From Ideonella sp. (GTDB taxonomy: Bacteria > Pseudomonadota > Gammaproteobacteria > Burkholderiales > Burkholderiaceae_C), in NCBI GenBank assembly GCA_015075165.1, contig JABTUY010000009.1:50893-114892 (forward strand): 64,000 bases of DNA. The letters run 5' to 3'. The notes beneath the pieces are model-generated. The model made no database searches, was not told where the DNA came from, and saw only the letters and a program-made list of their open reading frames with translations. The position numbers and the translations under genes were made by a program. The stretch's first letter is position 1. Each line of letters starts with the position of its first letter. Below are positions 1 through 8,585 of the stretch, piece after piece.

Positions 1-516
1 CACGCTGGCCAGCAGCGAGAGCACGAAGAGATCGGCGCGCATCACGCGCCATGGCGAGTGGCCTTCGGCGGCGACATCGACGCGGATGAAGAACCAGAAC
101 CAGTAGCCGCCGGCGAGGGCCGCCAGCGCACCGAGCCACCACAGCTGCACCACCAGCGCCGGCGTCGGTGTGGCGGCCGTCGGGTAGGCAAACACCATGA
201 TCGCGGTGGTGACCAGGTACACGACGAAACCGTACATCGTCAGCAGGTGGGCCACGCGGCGCCGCGGGTTGCAGAACTCGCCCGAAGCGAGGACATCCAC
301 GACGACGGTCTGCACCGCGATCGACGCCACACCGACCGGCGCCCCCCGGCCGCGCGACTTGCGCCAGTTGGCGAAGAAGTAGCGCGCGCTGCCCTTGTGG
401 ACCATGTCGAGGATCGTGCCCAGCAGCACGGCCAGCGCCATCACGATCACGAACACCTGCATCGTGTTGGCCGGCAGCGAAGGGGCCACCGCGGCAAAGG
501 GGTTGGTCGCGAACAT
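1..516 (-). CDS. aprM: AprM-like adenylylsulfate reductase membrane anchor (partial, runs off window)
   Basis: The minus-strand frame opens with ATG at 516 behind an AGGAGA-type ribosome binding site. It reads without a stop to the window edge (172 codons), so the C-terminus is missing. The product is an integral membrane protein. Hydrophobic segments lie near residues 19-40, 93-112 and 122-148, and another begins at the edge. A short basic loop (NWRKSRGRG) separates the first two. The sequence and the adjacency to sat fit AprM, which is thought to link APS reductase AprBA to the quinone pool in many beta/gammaproteobacterial sulfur oxidisers. In such loci aprBA usually follows aprM, so I expect aprBA just beyond position 1. 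That expectation is an inference. The family call rests on recognition and context, not on a search. Confidence 0.75.
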   Translation of the reverse strand, partial: MFATNPFAAVAPSLPANTMQVFVIVMALAVLLGTILDMVHKGSARYFFANWRKSRGRGAPVGVASIAVQTVVVDVLASGEFCNPRRRVAHLLTMYGFVVYLVTTAIMVFAYPTAATPTPALVVQLWWLGALAALAGGYWFWFFIRVDVAAEGHSPWRVMRADLFVLSLLASV

Positions 517-620
517 CGTGCGGGTCTCCTGTCGGTCTTCTCGTGGGCCCGGTCTTGCTGGAGCGTTGGCGGCGGGCCGCGGGCCGCGCAACGGGGTGAT
601 CGTTCTAGGATCTGGTCACA

Positions 621-1178
621 CTATGGAGGCACCTGCAGGCCCGAAGCGTTCGCGGGATCCTTGCCGTCTTCGCCGAGTTCGTGCACCTCGAAGCGCATCG
701 CCGCCAGGTCACCCAGCACCCAGGTGCGCGGCGCGGCCAGCCCGGCCACCGTGCCCGGATTGACCAGCCAGCTCGAGCCGCCGCGCACCGCGTCGACGCG
801 GCGCACCTCGGCCCGATGCGAATGGCCGCAGCACACCAGCTCCCAATCGCCGGTGCACGCCATCGCGTAGCCATAGTCGTCGTAGTGAACCACGAACACC
901 CGGCGGCCACCGAGCTCGAGGCGTGCATCCGCTCCGTGGTACTGCACCTGCCCACCGCTGCCGCGCGACAGGCGCTGTAGCGCCACCGCGTCGCCGAGGT
1001 TGTTGCCATGGATCAGGTGCACCGGCAGCCCGGCTGCCAGCGCGGGCTTCAGCGACTGCGCGCCGATCAGGTCACCGCAGTGGATCACCGTCTCGGCACC
1101 CGCGGCCTTGCCCGCGCGCACCGCCTCGGCCAGCGGGTCGGCGCGGTCGTGGCTGTCTGAGACGATGCAGATCTTCAT
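621..1178 (-). CDS. Calcineurin-like metallophosphoesterase (YfcE/MJ0936 type)
   Basis: This 185-residue protein starts at ATG 1178, which overlaps the sat stop by four bases (ATGA), so the two are translationally coupled. It has the metallophosphoesterase signatures: SDSHD near residue 8 (D-x-H), GDLIG near 40, GNN near 62 (the GNHD-equivalent, with N for H), and GHSHR near 121. Length and motifs match small YfcE/MJ0936-like phosphodiesterases, which use two metal ions to cleave phosphodiester or nucleotide substrates. It sits between sat and aprM. That suggests, but does not prove, a housekeeping role for nucleotide by-products of sulfate activation or APS turnover. The substrate cannot be read from the sequence. 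Confidence 0.85.
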   Translation of the reverse strand: MKICIVSDSHDRADPLAEAVRAGKAAGAETVIHCGDLIGAQSLKPALAAGLPVHLIHGNNLGDAVALQRLSRGSGGQVQYHGADARLELGGRRVFVVHYDDYGYAMACTGDWELVCCGHSHRAEVRRVDAVRGGSSWLVNPGTVAGLAAPRTWVLGDLAAMRFEVHELGEDGKDPANASGLQVPP

Positions 1179-2371
1179 CGCGTCGCGTCGGGGCCCGGCC
1201 GGTCGAGGCCGGCGTAGTACTCGCGCAGGATCTCCAGCACCTCCGGGCGGCTGAACTCGGCGGGCACCGGATGCCCTTCGGACAGCCATTTGCGCAACTG
1301 CGTGCCACTGACCTGCAGCCGGTCGGCATCGCCGTGCGGGCAGGTGCGCCCCGAGGCCATGCCGCCGCAGCGGTAGCACCAGAACGAGACGTCGATCTTC
1401 AGCGGGCGGATCTGCAGCGCGTCGTCCGGGATCTCGTCGAAGATGTGGTGCGCCTCGAACGGCCCGTAGAAGCTGCCGACCCCGGCATGGTCGCGGCCGA
1501 CGATCAGGTGCGAGCAGCCGTAGTTCTGGCGGAACAGCGCGTGCAGCAGCGCCTCGCGCGGGCCGGCGTAGCGCATGTCCAGCGGATAACCGGCCTGCAC
1601 GATGGTCGAGGGCACGAAGTAGTTCCTCGCCAGCGCGCCGATCGCACGCGTGCGCACCTCGGCAGGGATGTCGCCGGGCTTGAGCGCACCGAGCAGCGAA
1701 TGCACGAGCACGCCGTCGCACACCTCGACCGCCACCTTCGCGAGGTACTCGTGCGAGCGGTGCATCGGGTTGCGGGTCTGGAAGGCGGCGATGCGCGACC
1801 AGCCGAGCGAGGCGAACAGCTTGCGCGTCTGCTGCGGTGACATGAACAGGTCGCCGTACTTCTCCGGGAAGCCGCCCCGCGACAGCACCTTCAGCGGGCC
1901 GGCGAGATTCACCTCGCCCTGCTGCATCACCATCCGGACACCGGGATGCGCCTCGTCGACGGTCTTGAAGACGCGCACGCACTCGCGGGATTTGTCGATG
2001 CTGTACTTCTCGTCGACGCGCATCGTCGCCAGGACGTGGCCGTCGTCGGAGTCGACCAGTGCGATGTCCTGACCGACGGCCAGCGCCGCGGCCTGCGTCG
2101 TGCTGGTCGACAGCGTGATCGGGATCGGCCAGAACAGCCCACCGGCGGTGTGCATGTCGTCGCACACGCTGCGCCAGTCGGCGCCACCCATGAAGCCTTC
2201 CAGCGGCGTGAAGCCCCCGATGCCGAGCATGACGATGTCGCCGCGTTCGCGCGAACTCACGCGCAACTGCGGCAGCGTGGCCGCGCGCGCGTGCTCGGCC
2301 GCCGCCTCGGCGCCGTCGAGCAGCAGCGGGCGCAACTCGCCGCCGCCGTGCGGCTGCACCAGCGGCCTCAC
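1175..2371 (-). CDS. sat: ATP sulfurylase (sulfate adenylyltransferase), dissimilatory type
   Basis: Sat interconverts APS plus pyrophosphate with ATP plus sulfate. In sulfur oxidisers it runs toward ATP and sulfate, after APS reductase. The motif [13 protein letters not shown] near residue 205 is the H-x-x-H nucleotide-binding signature, and [12 protein letters not shown] follows near 290. I chose the GTG at 2371, with a GGACGG-type RBS upstream, because homology begins at [11 protein letters not shown] only a few residues later. This gives 398 residues, normal for bacterial homo-oligomeric Sat. An in-frame ATG at 2473 would add 34 residues that look like shadow translation. The gene overlaps the metallophosphoesterase by four bases and is divergent from a LysR regulator. 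Confidence 0.93.
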   Translation of the reverse strand: MRPLVQPHGGGELRPLLLDGAEAAAEHARAATLPQLRVSSRERGDIVMLGIGGFTPLEGFMGGADWRSVCDDMHTAGGLFWPIPITLSTSTTQAAALAVGQDIALVDSDDGHVLATMRVDEKYSIDKSRECVRVFKTVDEAHPGVRMVMQQGEVNLAGPLKVLSRGGFPEKYGDLFMSPQQTRKLFASLGWSRIAAFQTRNPMHRSHEYLAKVAVEVCDGVLVHSLLGALKPGDIPAEVRTRAIGALARNYFVPSTIVQAGYPLDMRYAGPREALLHALFRQNYGCSHLIVGRDHAGVGSFYGPFEAHHIFDEIPDDALQIRPLKIDVSFWCYRCGGMASGRTCPHGDADRLQVSGTQLRKWLSEGHPVPAEFSRPEVLEILREYYAGLDRPGPDATR

Positions 2372-2539
2372 GCTGCCGTCCTCGATGCGGCCAAACCTCG
2401 ACAGTCTTGCAGGTGCATGGATTCCACAGGCAGTCGGTCGGCGATCGGCGGCGCAGGCTTCACGCACGCCCACCGCGTCCGATCGGGGTCGATGCTAGGC
2501 ACCGGCGAAGCAAAGAAAAAGCTGACAATAGCGACCATC
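2372..2539. promoter_or_regulatory. Divergent intergenic region between sat and the LysR gene
   Basis: This 168-bp region separates the sat start and the LysR-family regulator start, the usual arrangement in which a LysR protein controls its divergent neighbour. The stretch near 2510-2530 is locally A-rich (GCAAAGAAAAAGCTGACAAT) against a very GC-rich background, so it is the likely core promoter of one of the genes. No specific operator was identified. Confidence 0.4.
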
Positions 2540-3505
2540 ATGTCCGGAAAAACCGATCAATTGAACGGCCCGGCCGCGCAGCGCCTGCGCATCAACCTGC
2601 GCCAGCTCGAGGTCTTCGCGGCCACCGCGCGCGCCGGCACGGTGCGCGCGGCGGCCGACCAGGTGTCGCGCTCGCAGTCGGCAGCCAGCGCCACGTTGGT
2701 CGAACTCGAAGGCACGCTGGGCGTTCAACTGTTCGACCGTGTCGGCCGGCGCTTGCTGCTCAACGAGAACGGCCGCGCCCTGCTGCCCAAGGCGATGTCG
2801 CTGCTCGACCGGGCGGCTGAGCTGCAGGGGCTGTTCGCGGCGGAGCACGATGCACCGCTGCGGCTGGCGGCCAGCCTGACGATCGGCGAGTACCTGCTGC
2901 CCGACCTGCTGGCCAACTGGACGTCGACCCATCCGGCGAGCCCGGTGCAGCTGATGATCGGCAACACCAGCGAGGTGATCGCCGCCGTCGCCGGGTTCGA
3001 CGTCGACATCGGCTTCATCGAAGGCCGACAGACGCATCCCCAGCTCGTCGTGCACGCCTGGCGCAGCGACGAGTTGGTGGTCATCGCCGCACCCGGCCAC
3101 CCGCTGGCGTCGGGGCCTGCGAGCCTGCGGCAGCTCAGCGACGCCACTTGGGCGCTGCGCGAGCACGGCTCGGGCACGCGCGAAGCGGTCGAGCGCTGGC
3201 TGCTGGAGCACGTGGGAGCCCTGCGGGTCGCGCTGGAACTCGGCAGCCCCGAGGCGATCAAGCGGCTCGTCGCCGCCGGCAGCGCGCTCGGCTGCCTGCC
3301 GCGCGAAGTCGTCGCCCACGAGCTGGAGCAAGGCATGCTGATCGAGCTCGCGACTCGGCTGCCGCGCGCAACGCGCCGGTTGTCGATCGTGCGCCACCGC
3401 GACAAGCATCTGGGCCGCGGCGCCGAGGACTTCCTGCGTCACTGCGCATCGTCGACGGGCATGCCCGCAGGTTCAGGCAAGCCACGCGCTACCGCAAGGA
3501 GGTAG
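2540..3505 (+). CDS. LysR-family transcriptional regulator
   Basis: This 321-residue protein has an N-terminal winged helix-turn-helix (about residues 14-75: LRQLEVFAATARAGTVRAAA, then SQSAASATLVELE) and a C-terminal effector-binding domain. The effector domain includes LRLAASLTIGEYLLP and FIEGRQTHPQL. The ATG at 2540 places the HTH at the normal distance from the N-terminus. It is transcribed away from sat and toward the dsrE2-tusA genes, so it may regulate sat, the downstream sulfur genes, or both. The co-inducer is unknown; related LysR proteins near sulfur genes sense sulfur metabolites. No cysteine cluster suggests metal sensing. Confidence 0.92.
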   Translation: MSGKTDQLNGPAAQRLRINLRQLEVFAATARAGTVRAAADQVSRSQSAASATLVELEGTLGVQLFDRVGRRLLLNENGRALLPKAMSLLDRAAELQGLFAAEHDAPLRLAASLTIGEYLLPDLLANWTSTHPASPVQLMIGNTSEVIAAVAGFDVDIGFIEGRQTHPQLVVHAWRSDELVVIAAPGHPLASGPASLRQLSDATWALREHGSGTREAVERWLLEHVGALRVALELGSPEAIKRLVAAGSALGCLPREVVAHELEQGMLIELATRLPRATRRLSIVRHRDKHLGRGAEDFLRHCASSTGMPAGSGKPRATARR

Positions 3506-3512
3506 TGCGAGC

Positions 3513-3526
3513 TACCCACAAGGGTA
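3513..3526. promoter_or_regulatory. Perfect 5+5 inverted repeat TACCC-N4-GGGTA upstream of dsrE2
   Basis: The sequence TACCCACAAGGGTA lies in the 222-bp gap before the dsrE2-tusA genes. Its half-sites resemble the heptamers (TACCNNT-type) bound by NarL-family response regulators. A related arrangement occurs upstream of dsrA, and a NarL-type regulator is encoded at 9788-10462. Assignment as an operator is inference. Confidence 0.35.
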
Positions 3527-3727
3527 ATTCCTTCCGGGTGTGCGCTGTGCTCCAGTGCGTCAGAGGCCGACGCCGTCGACGAGGGACCGGGAATACCCGG
3601 TGACCAGTGCCGGCGGCAAGCGGGCCACACGATGGCAACGAAGCTTGACCGGCGTCCATGACATCGACGCAGCCGACATCGATGATGGCCCGTTCGGTTC
3701 GCCCGTATCGGTCACGAGAGGCCTGCG

Positions 3728-4120
3728 ATGGACCCCAGCAAGATCAGAATCATCGTCGTCTCGGGCGCCCTCGAGCGGCTGCAGATGGCCGCGATGATCG
3801 CCTCGGTCGGCGCGGTCAGCGGCAACGAGGTGCGGGTGTTCCTGTCGATGAATGCGATGCCGTTCTTCCTCAGGGGCAACCACGACGCACCGCCGGCCGA
3901 GGGGCCATTCGGCCAGCTGATGGCCGGCAAGCGCGTGCCGCCGTTTCGCACCTTGCTGCAGCAAGCCATCGAGCTCGGCGATGCCAAGGTGCACCCGTGC
4001 TCGATGGCGATGGATGTGATGGGCGTCGAGCCCGACGCGCTCGAGCCCTACCTCAGCGAACCGCTGGGCCTGACGAAGTTCCTGCACGACGCCCGCGACA
4101 GCCAGGTGTGGTCGTTCTGA
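3728..4120 (+). CDS. dsrE2: DsrE2-like sulfurtransferase (DrsE_2 family)
   Basis: This 130-residue protein belongs to the DsrE/F/H-like fold (DrsE_2 type). It has a conserved hydrophobic start (IRIIVVSGALERLQMA), the MNAMPFFLRG segment, and one conserved cysteine, C91, in HPCSMAMD. In sulfur oxidisers DsrE2 proteins accompany TusA and are thought to pass sulfane sulfur as a cysteine persulfide. Here tusA follows after 52 bases and an SQR-like gene comes next, which supports a role in delivering sulfur from the membrane flavoprotein to cytoplasmic carriers. The distinct dsrE of the main operon is at 21020-21379. Confidence 0.85.
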   Translation: MDPSKIRIIVVSGALERLQMAAMIASVGAVSGNEVRVFLSMNAMPFFLRGNHDAPPAEGPFGQLMAGKRVPPFRTLLQQAIELGDAKVHPCSMAMDVMGVEPDALEPYLSEPLGLTKFLHDARDSQVWSF

Positions 4121-4172
4121 GGTGCTCGTTGCGAATCACGCCCCGGCGGTCCAGCAAAGGCGAGGTGTTCCG

Positions 4173-4403
4173 ATGCCCGAGAAGAAGGTGATCGATGCGC
4201 GCGGCAGCTTCTGCCCCGGCCCGTTGATGGAATTGATCGGCTGGATCAAGCTGGCCGCCATCGGCGACGAACTGGAGCTGCTGTCGACCGACAAGGGGTC
4301 GGCCAGCGATGTTCCCGAGTGGGTGAAGAAGGTCGGCCACGAGTTCCTCGGCAGCCGCGAGGAAGCCGGGGTCTGGCACATCACGGTCAAGAAGGTCAAG
4401 TGA
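4173..4403 (+). CDS. tusA: TusA sulfur-carrier protein
   Basis: The product is 76 residues, the usual size for TusA. It carries the defining CPGP motif with the sulfur-carrying C14 (IDARGSFCPGPLMELI) and the beta-alpha-beta fold pattern ending HITVKKVK. TusA transfers persulfide sulfur between sulfurtransferases; in reverse-Dsr organisms it feeds DsrEFH and DsrC. The ATG at 4173 was preferred over an upstream in-frame ATG at 4122 because the family N-terminus begins a few residues before the CPxP strand and an AAGGCGAGG ribosome-binding site precedes it. It is co-directional with dsrE2 and the SQR-like gene. Confidence 0.93.
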   Translation: MPEKKVIDARGSFCPGPLMELIGWIKLAAIGDELELLSTDKGSASDVPEWVKKVGHEFLGSREEAGVWHITVKKVK

Positions 4404-4441
4404 CGACGCGCCCCGGCATGGCGCGGCAGAAAGGAGACAAC

Positions 4442-5575
4442 ATGAAGATCCTGATCATCGGCGGCGGCATGGGCGGGACGATCCTCGCCAACAATCTCGC
4501 GCGCCGGCTCGGTGCCGAGCTGAAGAGCGGCAAGGCCAAGATCACGATGCTGACGGCCTCCGAGAAGCACATGTACCAGCCGGGGCTGTTGTACCTGGCG
4601 TTCGGGCGCATCACGCCCGACGAGCTGTACCGCGATCAGGCGACGCTGCTCGAGCCCGGCATCGCGCTGCACGTCGACCCGGTCGAGGAGTTCATGCTCG
4701 ACGCCAACCGCGTCAAGACCAAGAGCGGCAAGAGCTTCGACTACGACATCCTGGTCATCGCCACCGGCTCGCGGCCGGTGCCCGAGCTGATCCCCGGCCT
4801 GGCCGAGAACTCGCAGACCTTCTACACCGAAGAGACCGCACTGAAGATGTTCCGCGCGCTGCAGGCGTTCCAGGGCGGGCGCGTGGTGGTGGCCGTCGGC
4901 GTGCCGCACAAGTGCCCGATGGCGCCTCTCGAGATCACCTTCATGCTGCACGACTACTTCAAGGATCGCGGCATCGGCGACAAGGTCCAGCTGCACTACA
5001 CCTACCCGATCGGGCGCGTGCACTCGCTGGAGAACGTCGCCAAGTGGGCGGCGCCGGAGTTCGACCGCCTGGGCATCACCTACGAGACGCTGTTCAACGT
5101 GAAGGAGGTCGACGGCAGCGCCAAGGTCGTGAAGAGCGAAGAGGGTACGCAGACGCCGTACGACCTGCTGATCTCGATTCCGGCGCACCGCGGCATGGAG
5201 GTGATCGAGAAGAACAAGCTCGGCGCCGGCGGCTGGGTGCCCGTCAACCGCCAGCAGCTCAGCATGGACGGCCGCAAGAACGTGTTCGCGCTCGGCGACA
5301 CCACCAACATCCCGATCAGCAAGGCGGGGTCGACCGCGCACTTCGAGGCCGAGGCGCTGGGCGAGAACATCGCCGCGATGGTCAAGCTCGGCGCGCCGGT
5401 GCGCGACTACGACGGCAAGGTGTTCTGCTTCATCGAGGCAGGCAAGGATCGCGCCACCTACGCCATGTTCGACTACCAGAATCCGCCCGACCCGAAGCCG
5501 CCGACCAAGGCGGTGCACTGGTTCAAGATGGCATACAACAAGCTCTACTGGATCTCGGCCCGAGGACTCCTCTGA
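4442..5575 (+). CDS. SQR-family FAD-dependent oxidoreductase
   Basis: This 377-residue flavoprotein starts at ATG 4442 behind AAAGGAGAC. It has an N-terminal GxGxxG-type dinucleotide fold (IGGGMGGTILANNL), the second glycine motif VIATGSRP, and the C-terminal FAD motif FALGDTTNIP. Only two cysteines are present: C158 in VPHKCPMAP and C329 in KVFCFIEAG. This matches the redox cysteine pair of sulfide:quinone oxidoreductases, although typical SQRs carry three cysteines. Such proteins reduce quinone with sulfide at the cytoplasmic membrane and release persulfide or polysulfide. Neighbouring tusA and dsrE2 would accept that sulfur, and a DUF1641 gene follows, as is common for SQR-like proteins. 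The exact SQR type is not assigned. Confidence 0.8.
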   Translation: MKILIIGGGMGGTILANNLARRLGAELKSGKAKITMLTASEKHMYQPGLLYLAFGRITPDELYRDQATLLEPGIALHVDPVEEFMLDANRVKTKSGKSFDYDILVIATGSRPVPELIPGLAENSQTFYTEETALKMFRALQAFQGGRVVVAVGVPHKCPMAPLEITFMLHDYFKDRGIGDKVQLHYTYPIGRVHSLENVAKWAAPEFDRLGITYETLFNVKEVDGSAKVVKSEEGTQTPYDLLISIPAHRGMEVIEKNKLGAGGWVPVNRQQLSMDGRKNVFALGDTTNIPISKAGSTAHFEAEALGENIAAMVKLGAPVRDYDGKVFCFIEAGKDRATYAMFDYQNPPDPKPPTKAVHWFKMAYNKLYWISARGLL

Positions 5576-5591
5576 GAAAAAGGGGTGACCG

Positions 5592-6386
5592 ATGAACGCA
5601 CAATCGCAGCAGACGCGCGAGGTCGAGATCGAGCGCGTGGTGGCCGCGGCACACGACGCGCTGACCGACGAGATGGTGTCGCGCCTGGCCACCACCGCCG
5701 GCGACGCGATGGACCTGATGGATCAGGTCACCCGTGCCGGGCTCGCGCGGGCGATTCCCCCTCTGGCGCAGATGGTCGCCAACGGCGACGTCGAACGGCT
5801 ATCGCAGCTGGCCCGCGTCTACAGCTCGGCGCAGGATTCGCTGACCGACGAGATGGTCGGCCGCCTGAGCCAGGCCGTCGGCGACGGCCTGGCGCTGATC
5901 GACCAGGTCAACCGCGCAGGGCTCGACCGCGCGATCCCGGCGCTGGCGGAGATGGTCCACAACGGCGACCTGAACCGCTTGGTCAAGCTGGCGCGGGTGT
6001 ACGGCTCGGCCGAGGACGCACTCACCGACGAGATGGTCGGCCGACTGACCGAGACCGTCGGCAACGGACTGTCGCTGCTCGACCGTGCCAGCCGCGGCGG
6101 CGCCGAGAAGATCGTGCAGATGCTCGAAACACTGCACGACAGCGGCGCGCTCGAGCGCGTGGCGATGCTGCTGCCGCAGCTGGCCGAGCGGCTCGCGACG
6201 GTGCACGGCATCCTGCAATCGATCGACGCGGCGGCCGAGGCCAGCCGGTCGGCCACGCCATCGTCGGGCGGCTTCGGCGGCCTGTGGCAGCTGATGCGCG
6301 ACCCCGAGGCGCAGGACACGCTGCGCTTCCTGCTCACCGTGGGCAAGCAGTTGCGCAAGGAGTGGGGCCCCAAGGGCTCACCGTAA
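5592..6386 (+). CDS. DUF1641-type protein with three tandem 60-residue repeats
   Basis: This 264-residue soluble helical protein follows the SQR-like gene after 16 bases, with a GGGGTGA-type RBS. Residues 24-83 and 84-143 are near-identical 60-residue units, each opening LTDEMV and including RAGLxRAIPxLAxMV and RLxxLARVY. Residues 144-203 are a more divergent third copy with the same opening. The C-terminal part (LWQLMRDPEAQDTLRFLLTVGKQL) resembles the DUF1641 domain found beside SQR and formate dehydrogenase-like genes. DUF1641 has no established biochemical role; membrane or partner association with the flavoprotein is inferred. The stop lies 14 bases from the convergent hdr-like gene. Confidence 0.7.
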   Translation: MNAQSQQTREVEIERVVAAAHDALTDEMVSRLATTAGDAMDLMDQVTRAGLARAIPPLAQMVANGDVERLSQLARVYSSAQDSLTDEMVGRLSQAVGDGLALIDQVNRAGLDRAIPALAEMVHNGDLNRLVKLARVYGSAEDALTDEMVGRLTETVGNGLSLLDRASRGGAEKIVQMLETLHDSGALERVAMLLPQLAERLATVHGILQSIDAAAEASRSATPSSGGFGGLWQLMRDPEAQDTLRFLLTVGKQLRKEWGPKGSP

Positions 6387-6400
6387 CGCGGGCGGCAGGG

Positions 6401-7690
6401 TCAGTCCGCGAGGTTGTCGGCCACGAGTTCCAGCAGGCTCTCGGGAGCGGTGCGCCACTGCGCCTGCCGGGCCCCCATCTCCAGCGTGATGCGGCACTGG
6501 CCGCAGCTGGTCACGAAATGCTCGGCGCCGGTGGCGTCGACCTGTGCGCGCTTCAGCTCGAACACCCGCTGCCGCAACGGCGCCGCGCGCAGATTCGACA
6601 CCACGCCGCCGCCGCCGCAGCAGATGCCGGTGACGCCATGATCGGGCAGCTCATGCAGCTCGAACCCGAGCGCCGCCAGCACGCGCCGCGCGGCGGCCTC
6701 GAGCCCGCCGCGCCGCACGATCTGGCACGGGTCGTGGAAGGTCGCGCTGCCACCGACCTTGCGCACGCGGATGCGGCCCGCCGCGATCTCCTCGTCGAGG
6801 AACTCGGTCATGTGCAGGATGCGCACCGGCAGCTCCGCGCCGTACCAGCGCGCCGCCTCCCAGCGCGCCGCGCCGTAGGCGTGGCCGCACTCGGGCAGCA
6901 GCAGCGTCTTGGCCCCGATCTTCACCGCGGTGTCGATCAGCGAGCGCGTCAGCCGCTCCTGCAGCTCGAGGTCGCCCTCGTTGAAGCCGATGTTCGACGC
7001 GTCGAACCCGTCGCGGTGCATCGTCCAGCGCACGCCGAGCCGGTTCAGGATCCTGGCCGCGTCGGCCAGGGCCTTGGTGTGCTCGGTGAGCTCGGCCGGC
7101 GCCGCGGTGACGAGCAGGTCGGCGCGCTCGAGGTCGCACGGGATCGCCACGCCGTGCTGCGCCGACGCCTCGGCCAGGATGTCGGGCAGGTCTTCGCCCG
7201 GCGTCGCGGTGCTGCCCCAGTGGCGCGCCGCGCGGTCCATCAGCCCCAGCCGCTGCGGCACCAGGCCCGCGTCGTGCATGCCGTGCCGCGCCTGCTTCAC
7301 CAACTCCGCGATGTCGATCCCCATCGGGCAGATCAGCGTGCAGCGGCCGCACAGGTTGCATGAGTCGTACAGCAGTTCCTGCCATCGGCGCAGCTCGTCG
7401 ATCGTCGGCGCGCGCGCCAGACCGAGCGCGCGCAGCAGCGGCGCCAGCGGGCTGGCCTGGCGCTGGTAGGCACGACGCAACGGCTCGAGCTTGTGGACCG
7501 GGGTGTACTTCGCATCACCGGTGACGCGGTGGAAATGGCAGGCCTGTGCGCACGAGCCGCAGCGCACGCACGACTCCAGGTGCAGCGCCACGGTGCGGCC
7601 GAATCCGTCGGCGAAGCGGCGCATCGCCGCCGCGACGCGCGCCGGGTCGTCGAGCTCGCCCTGTTGGTCGTACGGCGCAGCGACACTCAT
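6401..7690 (-). CDS. DsrK/HdrD-like iron-sulfur protein (second paralogue)
   Basis: This 429-residue protein has two N-terminal ferredoxin-type [4Fe-4S] motifs: CVRCGSCAQACHF near residue 41, and CNLCGRCTLICPMG near 111. Two CCG-type domains follow, recognisable by CGHAYGA, CCGGGG and SCGQC. This is the HdrD/DsrK/TmcB architecture, in which cysteine-rich domains bind a non-cubane [4Fe-4S] that handles thiol/disulfide electrons. It starts at ATG 7690, overlapping the upstream cytochrome b-like gene by four bases. Together they form a second DsrMK-like membrane pair besides the one in the dsr operon. Its substrate is unknown; proximity to SQR/TusA and a NarXL-like system suggests sulfur or quinone electron transfer. 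Confidence 0.85.
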   Translation of the reverse strand: MSVAAPYDQQGELDDPARVAAAMRRFADGFGRTVALHLESCVRCGSCAQACHFHRVTGDAKYTPVHKLEPLRRAYQRQASPLAPLLRALGLARAPTIDELRRWQELLYDSCNLCGRCTLICPMGIDIAELVKQARHGMHDAGLVPQRLGLMDRAARHWGSTATPGEDLPDILAEASAQHGVAIPCDLERADLLVTAAPAELTEHTKALADAARILNRLGVRWTMHRDGFDASNIGFNEGDLELQERLTRSLIDTAVKIGAKTLLLPECGHAYGAARWEAARWYGAELPVRILHMTEFLDEEIAAGRIRVRKVGGSATFHDPCQIVRRGGLEAAARRVLAALGFELHELPDHGVTGICCGGGGVVSNLRAAPLRQRVFELKRAQVDATGAEHFVTSCGQCRITLEMGARQAQWRTAPESLLELVADNLAD

Positions 7691-8370
7691 ATCCGCACCC
7701 CCCGATGGCCGAAGCGCACGCCGGTGGCGGCGCGCGAGAACGCGAACAGCACCGCGTGCATCAGCTTGCCGAACGGAAACCAAACCAGCAGCAGCTCGAC
7801 CGACAACAGGTGCACCGCCAGCGGGCCGGGATAGACGGCGCGCGCGTGCGCCAGGGTCGCTGCCGAGGGCTCGGCAATCAGCGCCATGCCGGTGACCAAC
7901 GGCGCGAAGGTGACCGCCCAGCTGATCGCATCGTCCGCGCGCGAGATCATCCTGAGCACCGGGTCGGTCAGCCGCCCGGCCAGCGCGATCAGCAGCGACA
8001 CGATCGTGGCGGCGCTGGCCAGCGCCATCACCGCATCGGGCAGTGCGGGCCACGACAGCCCTGTGAATCGCCGGACGAACGCGATGTGCGGCGCATAGCC
8101 GAAGAACACCAGCGCCAGGCCGATGTGAAAGACATAGCCGTTGGCAGCGGCGACCCGCACGGCTGGGCCGAACTCGCGGCGTGGCCACATGCCGCGCACG
8201 ATGCCGTGCCAGGCGGCGGCCGCTTTCGACGGCGCCCCTTCGCGGGCCGGCGAGCGGTCGGCCGCACGGGGCCGACCCAGCACACCCAGCAGCCGCCACG
8301 CGGTGCCCAGCACGAAGATGGCGAGCGAGCCGACCCACCCCGGCCCGCGTGCGAGATCCAGCAGGTCCAT
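7687..8370 (-). CDS. DsrM/NarI-like cytochrome b membrane subunit (second paralogue)
   Basis: This 227-residue integral membrane protein has about five hydrophobic segments, including GWVGSLAIFVLGTAWRLLG, YVFHIGLALVFFGYAPHI and LAVHLLSVELLLVWFPFGKL. Several histidines within helices could ligate heme b, as in NarI and DsrM. The final FPFGKLMHAVLFAFSR segment matches the family's last helix. It is translationally coupled to the DsrK-like gene (ATGA overlap at 7687-7690). The pair would exchange electrons between the quinone pool and a cytoplasmic thiol/disulfide partner. The start at 8370 leaves a 215-bp divergent region shared with the sensor-kinase gene. Confidence 0.82.
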   Translation of the reverse strand: MDLLDLARGPGWVGSLAIFVLGTAWRLLGVLGRPRAADRSPAREGAPSKAAAAWHGIVRGMWPRREFGPAVRVAAANGYVFHIGLALVFFGYAPHIAFVRRFTGLSWPALPDAVMALASAATIVSLLIALAGRLTDPVLRMISRADDAISWAVTFAPLVTGMALIAEPSAATLAHARAVYPGPLAVHLLSVELLLVWFPFGKLMHAVLFAFSRAATGVRFGHRGVRI

Positions 8371-8585
8371 CGAAGCCTCGCGTCGAGGTGCCCGCCCGGC
8401 CGCCGACGCATCGTCACACTGCCGGACGCGGGCCAGCCGATCATGGCCCGCCCGACGGACGCACACCATAGCCCCGTTGGCGTAGCCGAACCGGGGTCTT
8501 CGGCGTCGGATCGACCCGGGTGGGCTCAGAATACCCGCTGCGCACCCGATGGAACAAGGAGACGCCCGCACCGGCTGGGCATGCC

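Noticed and set aside
58..870. Long plus-strand frames over aprM and the metallophosphoesterase
   Set aside because: They are arginine/histidine-rich shadow frames opposite genes with clear motifs on the minus strand.
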